Positions 35,801 through 46,900 of a stretch of 64,000 nucleotides of DNA are shown here, in pieces. A program made the position numbers and the translations under genes. The notes beneath the pieces were generated by a model that was given only the letters and a program-made list of their open reading frames with translations, did no database searches and was not told the origin of the DNA. Within the stretch, counting starts at the first letter, position 1; every line of letters starts with the position of its first letter. The stretch covers positions 3,174,001 to 3,238,000 of the forward strand of contig CATNEN010000039.1 of the NCBI GenBank assembly GCA_950097015.1, written 5' to 3'. Source of the stretch: Macrostomum hystrix. Taxonomy: Eukaryota; Platyhelminthes; Macrostomidae.

Positions 35801-38800
35801 TGTGTTGGGGATCGGTCAGTTAATTCACTTGAATTGTGTTGGGGATCGGTCAGTTAATTGGCCTGAATTGTGTAGGGGATCGGTCAGTTAATTGACTTGA
35901 ATTGTGTTGGGGATCGGTCAGTTAATTCACTTGAATTGTGTAGGGGATCGGTCAGTTAATTGACTTGAATTGTGTTGGGGATCGGTCAGTTAATTCACTT
36001 GAATTGTGTTGGGGATCGGTCAGTTAATTGACTTGAATTGTGTAGGGGATCGGTCAGTTAACTGACTTGAATTGTGTTGGGGATCGGTCAGTTATTTGAC
36101 TTGAATTGTGTTGGGGATCGGTCAGTTAATTGACTTGAATTGTGTTGAGGATCGGTCAGTTAATTCACTTGAATTGTGTTGGGGATCGGTCAGTTAATTG
36201 ACTTCAATTGTGTTGGGGATCAGTCAGTTAATTGACTTGAATTGTGTTGGGGATCGGTCAGTTAATTCACTTGAATTGTGTTGGGGATCGGTCAGTTAAT
36301 TCACTTGAATTGTGTTGGGGATCGGTCAGTTAATTGACTTGAATTGTGTTGGGGATCGGTCAGTTAATTGACTTGAATTGTGTAGGGGATCAGTCAGTTA
36401 ATTGGCCTGAATTGTGTTGGGGATCGGTCAGTTAATTGGCCTGAATTGTGTAGGGGATCGGTCAGTTAATTGACTTGAATTGTGTTGGGGATCGGTCAGT
36501 TAATTGACTTGAATTGTGTAGGGGATCGGTCAGTTAATTGACTTGAATTGTGTTGGGGATCGGTCAGTTAATTCACTTGAATTGTGTTGGGGATCGGTCA
36601 GTTAATTGACTTGAATTGTGTAGGGGATCGGTCAGTTAATTCACTTGAATTGTGTTGGGGATCGGTCAGTTAATTGACTTGAATTGTGTTGGGGATCGGT
36701 CAGTTAATTGACTTGAATTGTTTTGGGGATCGGTCAGTTAATTCACTTGAATTGTGTTGGGGATCGGTCAGTTAATTGACTTTAATTGTGTTGGGGATCG
36801 GTCAGTTAATTGACTTCAATTGTGTTGGGGATTTGTCAGTTAATTGACTTGAATTGTGTTGGGGATCGGTCAGTTAATTCACTTGAATTGTGTTGGGGAT
36901 CGGTCAGTTAATTCACTTGAATTGTGTTGGGGATCGGTCAGTTAATTGACTTGAATTGTGTTGGGGATCGGTCAGTTAATTGACTTGAATTGTGTTGGGG
37001 ATCGGTCAGTTAATTCACTTGAATTGTGTAGGGGATCGGTCAGTTAATTGGCCTGAATTGTGTTGGGGATCGGTCAGTTAATTGGCCTGAATTGTGTAGG
37101 GGATCGGTCAGTTAATTGACTTGAATTGTGTAGGGGATCAGTCAGTTAATTGACTTGAATTTTGTAGGGGATCGGTCAGTTAATTGACTTGAATTGTGTA
37201 GGGGATCGGTCAGTTAATTGACTTGAATTGTGTAGGGGATCGGTCAGTTAATTCACTTGAATTGTGTAGGGGATCGGTCAGTTAATTGACTTGAATTGTG
37301 TTGGGGATCGGTCAGTTAATTCACTTGAATTGTGTTGGGGATCGGTCAGTTAATTCACTTGAATTGTGTTGGGGATCGGTCAGTTAATTGGCCTGAATTG
37401 TGTAGGGGATCGGTCAGTTAATTGACTTGAATTGTGTTGGGGATCGGTCAGTTAATTCACTTGAATTGTGTTGGGGATCGGTCAGTTAATTCACTTGCAT
37501 TGTGTTAGGGATCGGTCAGTTAATTCACTTGAATTGTGTAGGAGATCGGTCAGTTAATTCACTTGAATTGTGTTGGGGATCGATCAGTTAATTCACTTGC
37601 ATTGTGTTGGGGATCGGTCAGTTAATTCACTTGAATTGTGTAGGAGATCGGTCAGTTAATTGACTTGAATTGTGTTGGGGATCGGTCAGTTAATTCACTT
37701 GCATTGTGTTGGGGATCGGTCAGTTAATTCACTTGAATTTTGTTGGGGATCGGTCAGTTAATTCACTTGCATTGTGTTGGGGATCGGTCAGTTAATTCAC
37801 TTGCATTGTGTTGGGGATCGGTCAGTTAATTCACTTGAATTGTGTAGGAGATCGGTCAGTTAATTGACTTGAATTGTGTTGGGGATCGGTCAGTTAATTC
37901 ACTTGCATTGTGTTGGGGATCGGTCAGTTAATTCACTTGCATTGTGTTGGGGATCGGTCAGTTAATTCACTTGAATTGTGTAGGGGATCGGTCAGTTAAT
38001 TGACTTGAATTGTGTTGGGGATCGGTCAGTTAATTCACTTGCATTGTGTTGGGGATCGGTCAGTTAATTGACTTGCATTGTGTTGGGGATCGGTCAGTTA
38101 ATTGACTTGAATTGTGTTGGGGATCGGTCAGTTAATTCACTTGAATTGTGTAGGGGATCGGTCAGTTAATTGACCTGAATTGTGTAGGGGATCGGTCAGT
38201 TAATTGACCTGAATTGTGTAGGGGATCGGTCAGTTAATTGGCCTGAATTGTGTAGGGGATCAGTCAGTTAATTGACCTGAATTGTGTAGGGGATCAGTCA
38301 GTTAATTGGCCTGAATTGTGTAGGGGATCAGTCAGTTAATTGGCCTGAATTGTGTTGGGGATCGGTCAGTTAATTGGCCTGAATTGTTTTGGGGATCGGT
38401 CAGTTAATTCACATGAATTGTGTAGGGGATCGGTCAGTTAATTGACTTGAATTGTGTAGGGGATCGGTCACTTAATTGGCCTGAATTGTGTAGGGGATCA
38501 GTCAGTTAATTCACTTGAATTGTGTAGGGGATCAGTCAGTTAATTGGCCTGAATTGTGTTGGGGATCGTTCAGTTAATTCACTTGAATTGTGTTGGGGAT
38601 CAGTCAGTTAATTGGCCTGAATTGTGTAGGGGATCGGTCAGTTAATTGGCCTGAATTGTGTAGGGGATCAGTCAGTTAATTGACTTGAATTGTGTTGGGG
38701 ATCTGTCAGTTAATTGGCCTGAATTGTGTAGGGGATCGGTCAGTTAATTGGTCTGAATTGTGTAGGGGATCGGTCAGTTAATTGGCCTGAATTGTGTAGG

Positions 38801-40462
38801 GGATCAGTCAGTTAATTGACTTGAATTGTGTTGGGGATCTGTCAGTTAATTCACTTGAATTGTGTTGGGGATCAGTCAGTTAATTGGCCTGAATTGTGTT
38901 GGGGATCAGTCAGTTAATTGGCCTGAATTGTGTTGGGGATCGGTCAGTTAATTGGCCTGAATTGTGTAGGGGATCGGTCAGTTAATTGGCCTGAATTGTG
39001 TAGGGGATCGGTCAGTTATTTGACTTGAATTGTGTTGGGGATCGGTCAGTTAATTGACTTGAATTGTGTTGAGGATCGGTCAGTTAATTCACTTGAATTG
39101 TGTTGGGGATCGGTCAGTTAATTGACTTCAATTGTGTAGGGGATCGGTCAGTTAATTGACTTGAATTGTGTAGGGGATCGGTCAGTTAATTGACTTGAAT
39201 TGTGTTGGGGATCAGTCAGTTAATTGGCCTGAATTGTGTTGGGGATCGGTCAGTTAATTGGCCTGAATTGTGTAGCGGATCGGTCAGTTAATTGACTTGA
39301 ATTGTGTAGGGGATCGGTCAGTTAATTGACTTGAATTGTGTAGGGGATCGGTCAGTTAATTGACTTGAATTGTGTTGGGGATCAGTCAGTTAATTGGCCT
39401 GAATTGTGTTGGGGATCGGTCAGTTAATTGGCCTGAATTGTGTAGGGGATCGGTCAGTTAATTGACTTGAATTGTGTAGGGGATCAGTCAGTTAATTGAC
39501 TTGAATTTTGTAGGGGATCGGTCAGTTAATTGACTTGAATTGTGTTGGGGATCGGTCAGTTAATTGACCTGAATTGTGTAGGGGATCGGTCAGTTAATTG
39601 ACCTGAATTGTGTTGGGGATCGGTCAGTTAATTGACCTGAATTGTGTAGGGGATCAGTCAGTTAATTGGCCTGAATTGTGTAGGGGATCGGTCAGTTAAT
39701 TGACCTGAATTGTGTAGGGGAACAGTCAGTTAATTGGCCTGAATTGTGTTGGGGTTCAGTCAGTTAATTGGCCTGAATTGTGTAGGGGATCAGTCAGTTA
39801 ATTGGCCTGAATTGTGTAGGGGATCGGTCAGTTAATTGACCTGAATTGTGTAGGGGATCAGTCAGTTAATTGGCCTGAATTGTGTAGGGGATCAGTCAGT
39901 TAATTGGCCTGAATTGTGTAGGGGATCAGTCAGTTAATTGGCCTGAATTGTGTAGGGGATCGGTCAGTTAATTGACCTGAATTGTGTAGGGGAACAGTCA
40001 GTTAATTGGCCTGAATTGTGTTGGGGATCAGTCAGTTAATTGACTTGAATTGTGTAGGGGATCGGTCAGTTAATTGGCCTGAATTGTGTAGGGGATCAGT
40101 TGGATAACTTTACTTGGTTTGGGCAGTCGATAATTTAACCCGAATTTAACGTTTTTTGCTTGCCTAATAATCCTAAAGACTATAATAATTTCTGTTCCTT
40201 ACATTCGCTAATTAATACATTACGATTACCCAGCTTGCCTAATACCTGGTCCAACTTCTCAATCCATTCCGATTCTCAATCTGAATTCTGAATGCGTTAC
40301 CACTCAAATAAGTATGCCCTGTGTGAACTCAAAGCTGAACAATGACCCCCAACTGACCGAAATGTCGCTGCCGCCGCCGCCGCACCCAGACCTGACCCGG
40401 GCCAGCTCTTCTCGGCTCTCCTGGCCTCCCGGCTTGAAGTTTCGAGTCAGATTCAGCACTGG

Positions 40463-40495
<33 letters not shown>

Positions 40496-40601
40496 TGCTG
40501 CGTGCTCTCCGACTTTGCAAACTCCCGCAGGGGAGCAGCAACAGCAGCTCCTTGAGTTGTCTGGCCTAGCTAGCCCTGAGGAGGCGGTCAAGTCCTGCTA
40601 A
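16633..40601 (+). CDS. RALGAPA: Ral GTPase-activating protein subunit alpha
   Basis: Exons: 16633-16756, 18686-18796, 18909-18958, 19184-19501, 21336-21778, 21894-22677, 23562-23708, 24371-24573, 24856-24958, 25333-25455, 25546-25660, 26076-26240, 26347-27041, 27887-28431, 28731-28924, 29015-29714, 29852-30453, 31099-31484, 31990-32498, 33086-33491, 33845-34290, 34583-34923; then probably 40390-40601. All have GT-AG borders and consistent phases (7510 nt to 34923). The start follows an in-frame TAG. Conserved blocks run in the family's order: N-terminal [20 protein letters not shown], the IQRRWQFH block, [35 protein letters not shown], then the C-terminal RapGAP domain. The known alpha subunit pairs with RalGAP beta and stimulates GTP hydrolysis by RalA/RalB in the cytosol. 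The protein (about 2550 aa or more) exceeds the human one (about 2040) because of Ala-, Gln- and Asp-rich linkers in exons 6, 13, 14 and 16. The 3' end past 34923 is uncertain. Confidence 0.93.
17137..17926. mobile_element. Foldback (inverted-repeat) element in RALGAPA intron 1
   Basis: The arm 17137-17248 recurs as a reverse complement at about 17798-17926. Shared strings include gcttattccca, gataatttcaattttatcc, gataattttctgcttatcc and agcttgtatgaataggtct. The left arm is itself partly repeated in tandem about twice more, up to about 17400. The centre (17400-17795) is AT-rich with no long open frame. This is consistent with a non-autonomous foldback or MITE-like transposon. Confidence 0.75.
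19509..19682 (-). mobile_element. SINE A, 3' fragment in RALGAPA intron 4
   Basis: A minus-oriented 3' end of SINE A: a (taa)n tail at 19509-19527, then ggagggctgcgggcaatggc and the region matching tttggtgacac and ctcctgagcac. It starts 8 bp after the exon 4 donor and abuts the 46-bp array. Confidence 0.75.
19683..21312. repeat. 46-bp minisatellite in RALGAPA intron 4
   Basis: About 33 units of ccttgaatagactggcccat, then ccatctcggacagctgatta and ttcagg. Sub-variants (cagcagatt, ccttaaatag, ggcctatcc) recur in a block pattern, which indicates higher-order amplification. At the right end the unit changes to a two-copy ~56-bp form containing atgattagatttgatcatat. Each unit holds ctgattattcag followed by gcc, similar to the exon 5 acceptor ttctgcag followed by gcc. 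Confidence 0.93.
22850..23395. repeat. Degenerate ~20-bp repeat in RALGAPA intron 6
   Basis: Imperfect units around ggtcctgggatttccctcaa fill most of the intron. They are much more diverged than the other arrays, so this one looks older. Confidence 0.8.
23865..24200. repeat. Dispersed repeat, copy 1 (RALGAPA intron 7)
   Basis: It shares a series of blocks in the same order with 51675-51965: agtcagcatcg or agtcggcatcg, accagacac followed by ccg, tctgaaagttgt, ttttagcc, and ttttcatggcgattggttga. The last ~45 bp are duplicated in tandem here. No coding potential is seen. Confidence 0.65.
25690..26005. repeat. Pyrimidine-rich minisatellite in RALGAPA intron 11
   Basis: About nine units of ctccgtttctctccaacccc followed by atcttgttcttccc, 33-35 bp each. 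The open frames on both strands are by-products of the repeat. Confidence 0.88.
27176..27830 (+). mobile_element. SINE A, full-length copy interrupted by another SINE (RALGAPA intron 13)
   Basis: The tRNA-like head (27176-27240) has an A-box-like gtggcagagcggttaacgc and a B-box-like gagctcgattcc. The body holds ttcatttggggc and gtgcaatttacgccctt, and the 3' end holds caccaaatgatgtgcca followed by an AT-rich tail. The region 27439-27714 is foreign and flanked by the direct repeat aggagtca (27431-27438 and 27715-27722). Confidence 0.85.
27439..27714 (-). mobile_element. SINE B inserted in SINE A
   Basis: On the minus strand a tRNA-like head at about 27708-27648 carries cctagtggctagagcg (A box) and gggttcgtttccc (B box). 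The body has agtccatggactgaac, and it ends near taattatta. It is flanked by an 8-bp target-site duplication, aggagtca. The uninterrupted site is seen in the SINE A copy near 53876. Confidence 0.85.
29736..29801. repeat. (TCTG)n microsatellite in RALGAPA intron 16
   Basis: About 16 perfect copies of tctg in a 137-bp intron. They supply a pyrimidine-rich stretch upstream of the exon 17 acceptor. Confidence 0.95.
30545..31084. repeat. Minisatellite in RALGAPA intron 17
   Basis: Units of tcacccattcacctgtattc followed by actcat, about 26 bp and built from two 13-bp halves. Divergence decreases from left to right. The array ends a few bases before the exon 18 acceptor ctctcctcccag. Confidence 0.9.
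31575..31808 (-). mobile_element. SINE A copy with intact tRNA-like head (RALGAPA intron 18)
   Basis: On the minus strand the head (31808-31741) has agtggcggttaacgc and gagttcgattc. The body follows with ttcatttggggc. A segment of about 60 bp (ctgtgccttgga to acatgacatgctcca) is duplicated in tandem at 31581-31700. The 3' third is missing. Confidence 0.8.
32520..33005. repeat. Purine-rich minisatellite in RALGAPA intron 19
   Basis: Units of gtggggctggtgtagaagga or gtggggctggtgtaggagtg, about 20-26 bp. The unit length varies, so frames shift between units. Confidence 0.88.
33521..33815. repeat. 20-bp/40-bp minisatellite in RALGAPA intron 20
   Basis: aatgtcacaccttcaggcag alternates with aatgtcacactatcaggcag, so the working unit is 40 bp. 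It fills the intron between the two halves of the RapGAP domain. Confidence 0.93.
34395..34525. repeat. Degenerate repeat in RALGAPA intron 21
   Basis: Imperfect copies of gaagaggtgtgacaagat. This is the weakest of the intronic repeats. Confidence 0.5.
35296..40101. repeat. 34-bp satellite array, 4.8 kb
   Basis: About 140 units of ttaattgacttgaattgtgt followed by tggggatcggtcag. The main variant sites are gacttg/cacttg/ggcctg, gttgg/gtagg and cggtc/cagtc. The ggcctg and cagtc variants are rare on the left and common after about 38200, so the array is regionally structured. It lies between RALGAPA exon 22 and the candidate exon at 40390. Confidence 0.95.
40390..40601 (+). CDS. RALGAPA: Candidate RALGAPA exon 23 / alternative last exon
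   Basis: The acceptor cgcacccag is preceded by aactgac, a branch-point-like string. The phase fits the exon 22 donor at 34923, giving an open frame with [18 protein letters not shown], a run of ten Gln and [12 protein letters not shown] before TAA at 40599. The codons have the GC-rich third positions of the neighbouring exons. A phase-0 donor-like site after the codon at 40584-40586 could instead splice to 43154. A minus-strand open frame over the CAG run is a shadow. Confidence 0.6.
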
Positions 40602-40667
40602 ATTTCTGTTAGTTTCCTCCATAAACTCAGATCCCATCGTTTGAGCAGTAAATTTCCCACAGTTGGA

Positions 40668-43152
40668 GCAGCCATTGTCCCAGATCCCACAGTTTCGAGC
40701 AGCCCTTAAATCCCAGATCCCACAGTTTTGAGCAGCCCTTAAATCCCAGATCCCACAGTTTTGAGTAGCCCTTATATCCCAGATCCCACAGTTTTGAGCA
40801 GCCCTAAATCCCAGATCCCACAGTTTTGAGCAGCCCTTAAATCCCAGATCCCACAGTTTTGAGCAGCCCTTAAATCCCAGATCCCACAGTTTTGAGTAGC
40901 CCTTATATCCCAGATCCGACAGTTTTGAGCAGCCCTTAAATCCCAGATCCCACAGTTTTGAGCAGCCCTAAATCCCAGATCCCACAGTTTTGAGCAGCCC
41001 TTAAATCCCAGATCCCACAGTTTTGAGCAGCCCTTAAATCCCAGATCCCACAGTTTTGAGCAGCCCTTAAATCCCAGATCCCACAGTTTTGAGCAGCCCT
41101 TAAATCCCAGATCCCACAGTTTTGAGCAGCCCTTAAATCCCAGATCCCACAGTTTTGAGCAGCCCTTAAATCCCAGATCCCACAGTTTTGAGCAGCCCTT
41201 AAATCCCAGATCCCACAGTTTTGAGTAGCCCTTATATCCCAGATCCGACAGTTTTGAGCAGCCCTTAAATCCCAGATCCCACAGTTTTGAGCAGCCCTAA
41301 ATCCCAGATCCCACAGTTTTGAGCAGCCCTTAAATCCCAGATCCCACAGTTTTGAGCAGTCCTTATATCCCAGATCCCACAGTTTTGAGCAGCCCTTAAA
41401 TCCCAGATCCCACAGTTTTGAGCAGCCCTTAAATCCCAGATCCCACAGTTTTGAGCAGCCCTTAAATCCCAGATCCCACAGTTTTGAGCAGCCCTTAAAT
41501 CCCAGGTCCCACAGTTTTGAGCAGCCCTAAATCCCAGATCCCACAGTTTTGAGCAGCCCTTAAATCCCAGATCCCACAGTTTTGAGCAGCCCTTAAATCC
41601 CAGGTCCCACAGTTTTGAGCAGCCCTTAAATCCCAGATCCCACAGTTTTGAGCAGCCCTTAAATCCCAGATCCCACAGTTTTGAGCAGCCCTTATATCCC
41701 AGATCCCACAGTTTTGAGCAGCCCTAAATCCCAGATCCCACAGTTTTGAGCAGCCCTTAAATCCCAGATCCCACAGTTTTGAGCAGCCCTTAAATCCCAG
41801 GTCCCACAGTTTTGAGCAGCCCTTAAATCCCAGATCCCACAGTTTTGAGCAGCCCTTAAATCCCAGATCCCACAGTTTTGAGCAGCCCTTATATCCCAGA
41901 TCCCACAGTTTTGAGCAGCCCTAAATCCCAGATCCCACAGTTTTGAGCAGCCCTTAAATCCCAGATCCCACAGTTTTGAGCAGCCCTTAAATCCCAGATC
42001 CCACAGTTTTGAGCAGCCCTAAATCCCAGATCCCACAGTTTTGAGCAGCCCTTAAATCCCAGATCCCACAGTTTTGAGCAGCCCTTAAATCCCAGATCCC
42101 ACAGTTTTGAGCAGCCCTTAAATCCCAGATCCCACAGTTTTGAGTAGCCCTTATATCCCAGATCCGACAGTTTTGAGCAGCCCTTAAATCCCAGATCCCA
42201 CAGTTTTGAGCAGCCCTAAATCCCAGATCCCACAGTTTTGAGCAGCCCTTAAATCCCAGATCCCACAGTTTTGAGCAGTCCTTATATCCCAGATCCCACA
42301 GTTTTGAGCAGCCCTTAAATCCCAGATCCCACAGTTTTGAGCAGCCCTAAATCCCAGATCCCACAGTTTTGAGCAGCCCTTAAATCCCAGATCCCACAGT
42401 TTTGAGCAGCCCTTAAATCCCAGATCCCACAGTTTTGAGCAGCCTTTAAATCCCAGATCCCACAGTTTTGAGCAGCCCTTAAATCCCAGATCCCACAGTT
42501 TTGAGTAGCCCTTATATCCCAGATCCGACAGTTTTGAGCAGCCCTTAAATCCCAGATCCCACAGTTTTGAGCAGCCCTAAATCCCAGATCCCACAGTTTT
42601 GAGCAGCCCTTAAATCCCAGATCCCACAGTTTTGAGCAGCCCTTAAATCCCAGATCCCACAGTTTTGAGCAGCCCTTAAATCCCAGATCCCACAGTTTTG
42701 AGCAGCCTTTAAATCCCAGATCCCACAGTTTTGAGCAGCCCTTAAATCCCAGATCCCACAGTTTTGAGTAGCCCTTATATCCCAGATCCGACAGTTTTGA
42801 GCAGCCCTTAAATCCCAGATCCCACAGTTTTGAGCAGCCCTAAATCCCAGATCCCACAGTTTTGAGCAGCCCTTAAATCCCAGATCCCACAGTTTTGAGC
42901 AGTCCTTATATCCCAGATCCCACAGTTTTGAGCAGTCCTTAAATCCCAGATCCCACAGTTTTGAGCAGCCTTAAATCCCAGATCCCACAGTTTTGAGCAG
43001 CCTTTAAATCCCAGATCCCACAGTTTTGAGCAGCCCTTAAATCCCAGATCCCACAGTTTTGAGCAGCCCTTAAATCCCAGATCCCACAGTTTTGAGCAGC
43101 CCTTAAATCCCAGATCCCACAGTTTTGAGCAGCCCTTATATCCCAGATCCCA
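40668..43152. repeat. 33-bp satellite array, 2.5 kb
   Basis: About 75 units of cccttaaatcccagatccca followed by cagttttgagcag. A 32-bp variant lacks one t, and 'gagtag...ttatatcccagatccgac' marks a higher-order period. The last unit runs straight into the acceptor of the candidate exon at 43154. Confidence 0.95.
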
Positions 43153-43153
43153 G

Positions 43154-43222
43154 TGTGAGCTGTGCTCCATGCAGCCCATGTTTGGAGCCAGGAATGCCTT
43201 AGACTGTCACTATCGCGGGTAG
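43154..43222 (+). CDS. Candidate alternative last exon of RALGAPA
   Basis: Directly after atcccagatcccag an open frame of 22 codons follows (it begins CELCSMQPMFGARNAL and ends CHYRG) before TAG at 43220. AATAAA lies 300 nt downstream. The frame fits a phase-0 donor inside the exon at 40390 (after 40586). A GTAGTT donor at 43219 could alternatively join it to 48666 in another frame. The assignment rests on splice logic only. Confidence 0.35.
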   Translation, partial: CELCSMQPMFGARNALDCHYRG

Positions 43223-43229
43223 TTTCTGC

Positions 43230-43960
43230 TATCACTAGCCCCTATCTGGCTGTCTCAAACACTTTCCTCCAGACTTATAAGTATGTTTTCCATTCAATTT
43301 TGGTGTTGTTTTGCCTTTTTTCAACTGGCACCTACTATTGTTGTTCTTAACCGGTATATCCTCACTGAGCTACTATGCACTAGCCTCACTATGTTTTCTT
43401 TTTCAGAAATTTCGTATATCACGGCTGACTAGAAATTATTTTTAACTGAAATGTCTATCTAATTTTATTAGAGAACATGTACCTATTAGTTTGTAGTATA
43501 ATATTGTAGGGGGCTACCATTGTAATAAATTAGAAATTAATTAACAGCGTTACTAAACAGGCAACAATTGCATACCTCACATATTACTATGCAGTAGTAA
43601 GTTTCGATTGGCTGAAAAATTCGCACAGCTATTCTTTACTTCCGTTTCATCTAGCCGTCAGTTGACAGCTTGGTTTACCTGGTAAATTAAATCACAAATG
43701 TGATTCATGTGCTTGTCTGTTCGTCTGTATTTTTTTAATACCTCTCTCTGCTAGCGCCGTTCAGCATGTGTGGCTGCTAGAACTGAGTGCAATAGAATCA
43801 CCGATTATCTCTGACTGTGTGTGTAAGCATGCGAATTTTGTATTGTAAATAATGCAACCTCAATATAGTTTGCCAAAATTTCAATTTATGATCCAGTGGT
43901 ATCGAGGAACCGTAGTAAAAATAGCTGAAATAATCGCAGCAAGAACACCTTAGAGGATAA
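43230..43960. other. Non-coding stretch between satellites
   Basis: AT-rich sequence without a recognisable exon. The only signal noted is the AATAAA at 43524. Confidence 0.4.
43524..43529 (+). terminator. Candidate poly(A) signal for RALGAPA
   Basis: AATAAA, 300 nt past the stop of the candidate exon at 43154. It lies in AT-rich sequence and may be chance. Confidence 0.35.
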
Positions 43961-43964
43961 GGAA

Positions 43965-46900
43965 AATAATTGAGAATCGCAGCAGGAAAATAATTGAGAA
44001 TCGCAGCAGGAAAATAATTGAGAATCGCAGCAGGAAAATAATTGAGAATCGCAGCAGGAAAATAATTGAGAATCGCAGAGAATAGAGAATCGCAGCAGGA
44101 AAATAATAGAGAATCGCAGAAGGAAAATAATAGAGAATCGCAGCAGGAAAATAATAGAGAATCGCAGCAGGAAAATAATTGAGAATCGCAGCAGGAAAAT
44201 AATTGATAATCGCAGCAGGAACCGCTTAAAGAATCGGATCAAGAATCGACTAGAGAATCGCAGCAGGAAAATAATTGAGAATCGCAGCAGGAAAATAATT
44301 AAGAATCGCAGCAGGAAAATAATAGAGAATCGCAGCAGGAAAATAATAGAGAATCGCAGCAGGAAAATAATTGAGAATCGCAGCAGGAAAATAATTGAGA
44401 ATCGCAGCAGGAAAATAACAAAGAATCGCAGCAGGAAAATAATAGAGAATCGCAGCAGGAAAATAATTGAAAATCGCAGCAGGAAAATAATAAAGAATCG
44501 CAGCAGAAAAATAATTGAGAATCGCAGCAGGAAAATAATTGAGAATCGCAGCAGGAACCGCTTAAAGAATCGGATCAAGAATCGACTAGAGAATCGCAGC
44601 AGGAAAATAATTGAGAATCGCAGCAGGAAAATAATAGAGAATCGCAGCAGGAAAATAATAGAGAATCGCAGCAGGAAAATAATTGAGAATCGCAGCAGGA
44701 AAATAATTGAGAATCGCAGCAGGAAAATAATTGAGAATCGCAGCAGGAAAATAACAAAGAATCGCAGCAGGAAAATAATAGAGAATCGCAGCAGGAAAAT
44801 AATTGAAAATCGCAGCAGGAAAATAATAAAGAATCGCAGCAGGAAAATAATTGAGAATCGCAGCAGGAAAATAATTGAGAATCGCAGCAGGAAAATAATA
44901 GAGAATCGCAGCAGGAAAATAATTGAGAATCGCAGCAGGAAAATAATTGAGAATCGCAGCAGGAAAATAATTGAGAATCGCAGAGAATAGAGAATCGCAG
45001 CAGGAAAATAATAGAGAATCGCAGAAGGAAAATAATAGAGAATCGCAGCAGGAAAATAATAGAGAATCGCAGCAGGAAAATAATTGAGAATCGCAGCAGG
45101 AAAATAATAGAGAATCGCAACAGGAAAATAATTGAGAATCGCAGCAGGAACCGCTTAAAGAATCGGATCAAGAATCGACTAGAGAATCGCAGCAGGAAAA
45201 TAATTGAGAATCGCAGCAGGAAAATAATAGAGAATCGCAGCAGGAAAATAATAGAGAATCGCAGCAGGAAAATAATTGAGAATCGCAGCAGGAAAATAAT
45301 TGAGAATCGCAGCAGGAAAATAATTGAGAATCGCAGCAGGAAAATAACAAAGAATCGCAGCAGGAAAATAATAGATAATCGCAGCAGGAAAATAATTGAA
45401 AATCGCAGCAGGAAAATAATAAAGAATCGCAGCAGGAAAATAATTGAGAATCGCAGCAGGAAAATAATAGAGAATCGCAGCAGGAAAATAATTGAGAATC
45501 GCAGCAGGAAAATAATAGAGAATCGCAGCAGGAAAATAATTGAGAATCGCAGAGAATAGAGAATCGCAGCAGGAAAATAATAGAGAATCGCAGAAGGAAA
45601 ATAATAGAGAATCGCAGCAGGAAAATAATAGAGAATCGCAGCAGGAAAATAATAGAGAATCGCAGCAGGAAAATAATAGAGAATCGCAACAGGAAAATAA
45701 TTGAGAATCGCAGCAGGAACCGCTTAAAGAATCGGATCAAGAATCGACTAGAGAATCGCAGCAGAAAAATAATTGAGAATCGCAGCAGGAAAATAATAGA
45801 GAATCGCAGCAGGAAAATAATAGAGAATCGCAGCAGGAAAATAATTGAGAATCGCAGCAGGAAAATAATTGAGAATCGCAGCAGGAAAATAATTGAGAAT
45901 CGCAGCAGGAAAATAATAGAGAATCGCAGCAGGAAAATAATTGAGAATCGCAGCAGGAAAATAATAGAGAATCGCAGCAGGAAAATAATTGAGAATCGCA
46001 GCAGGAAAATAATTGAGAATCGCAGCAGGAAAATAATTGAGAATCGCAGCAGGAAAATAATAGAGAATCGCAACAGGAAAATAATTGAGAATCGCAGCAG
46101 GAACCGCTTAAAGAATCGGATCAAGAATCGACTAGAGAATCGCAGCAGGAAAATAATTGAGAATCGCAGCAGGAAAATAATAGAGAATCGCAGCAGGAAA
46201 ATAATAGAGAATCGCAGCAGGAAAATAATTGAGAATCGCAGCAGGAAAATAACAGAGAATCGCAGCAGGAAAATAATTGAGAATCGCAGCAGGAAAATAA
46301 TTGAAAATCGCAGCAGGAAAATAATAAAGAATCGCAGCAGGAAAATAATTGAGAATCGCAGCAGGAAAATAATTGAGAATCGCAGCAGGAAAATAATTGA
46401 GAATCGCAGCAGGAAAATAATAGAGAATCGCAGCAGGAAAATAATAGAGAATCGCAGCAGGAAAATAATTGAGAATTGCAGCAGGATAATAATAGAGAAT
46501 CGCAGCAGGAAAATAATTGAGAATCGCAGCAGGATAATAATAGAGAATCGCAGCAGGAAAATAATAGAGAATCGCAGCAGGAAAATAATAGAGAATCGCA
46601 GCAGGAAAATAATAGAGAATCGCAGAAGGAAAATAATTGAGAATCGCAGCAGGAAAATAATAGAGAATCGCAGCAGGAAAATAATAGAGAATCGCAGCAG
46701 GAAAATAATAGAGAATCGCAGCAGGAAAATAACAAAGAATCGCAGCAGGAAAATAATAGATAATCGCAGCAGGAAAATAATTGAAAATCGCAGCAGGAAA
46801 ATAATAAAGAATCGCAGCAGGAAAATAATTGAGAATCGCAGCAGGAAAATAATTGAGAATCGCAGCAGGAAAATAATTGAGAATCGCAGCAGGAAAATAA

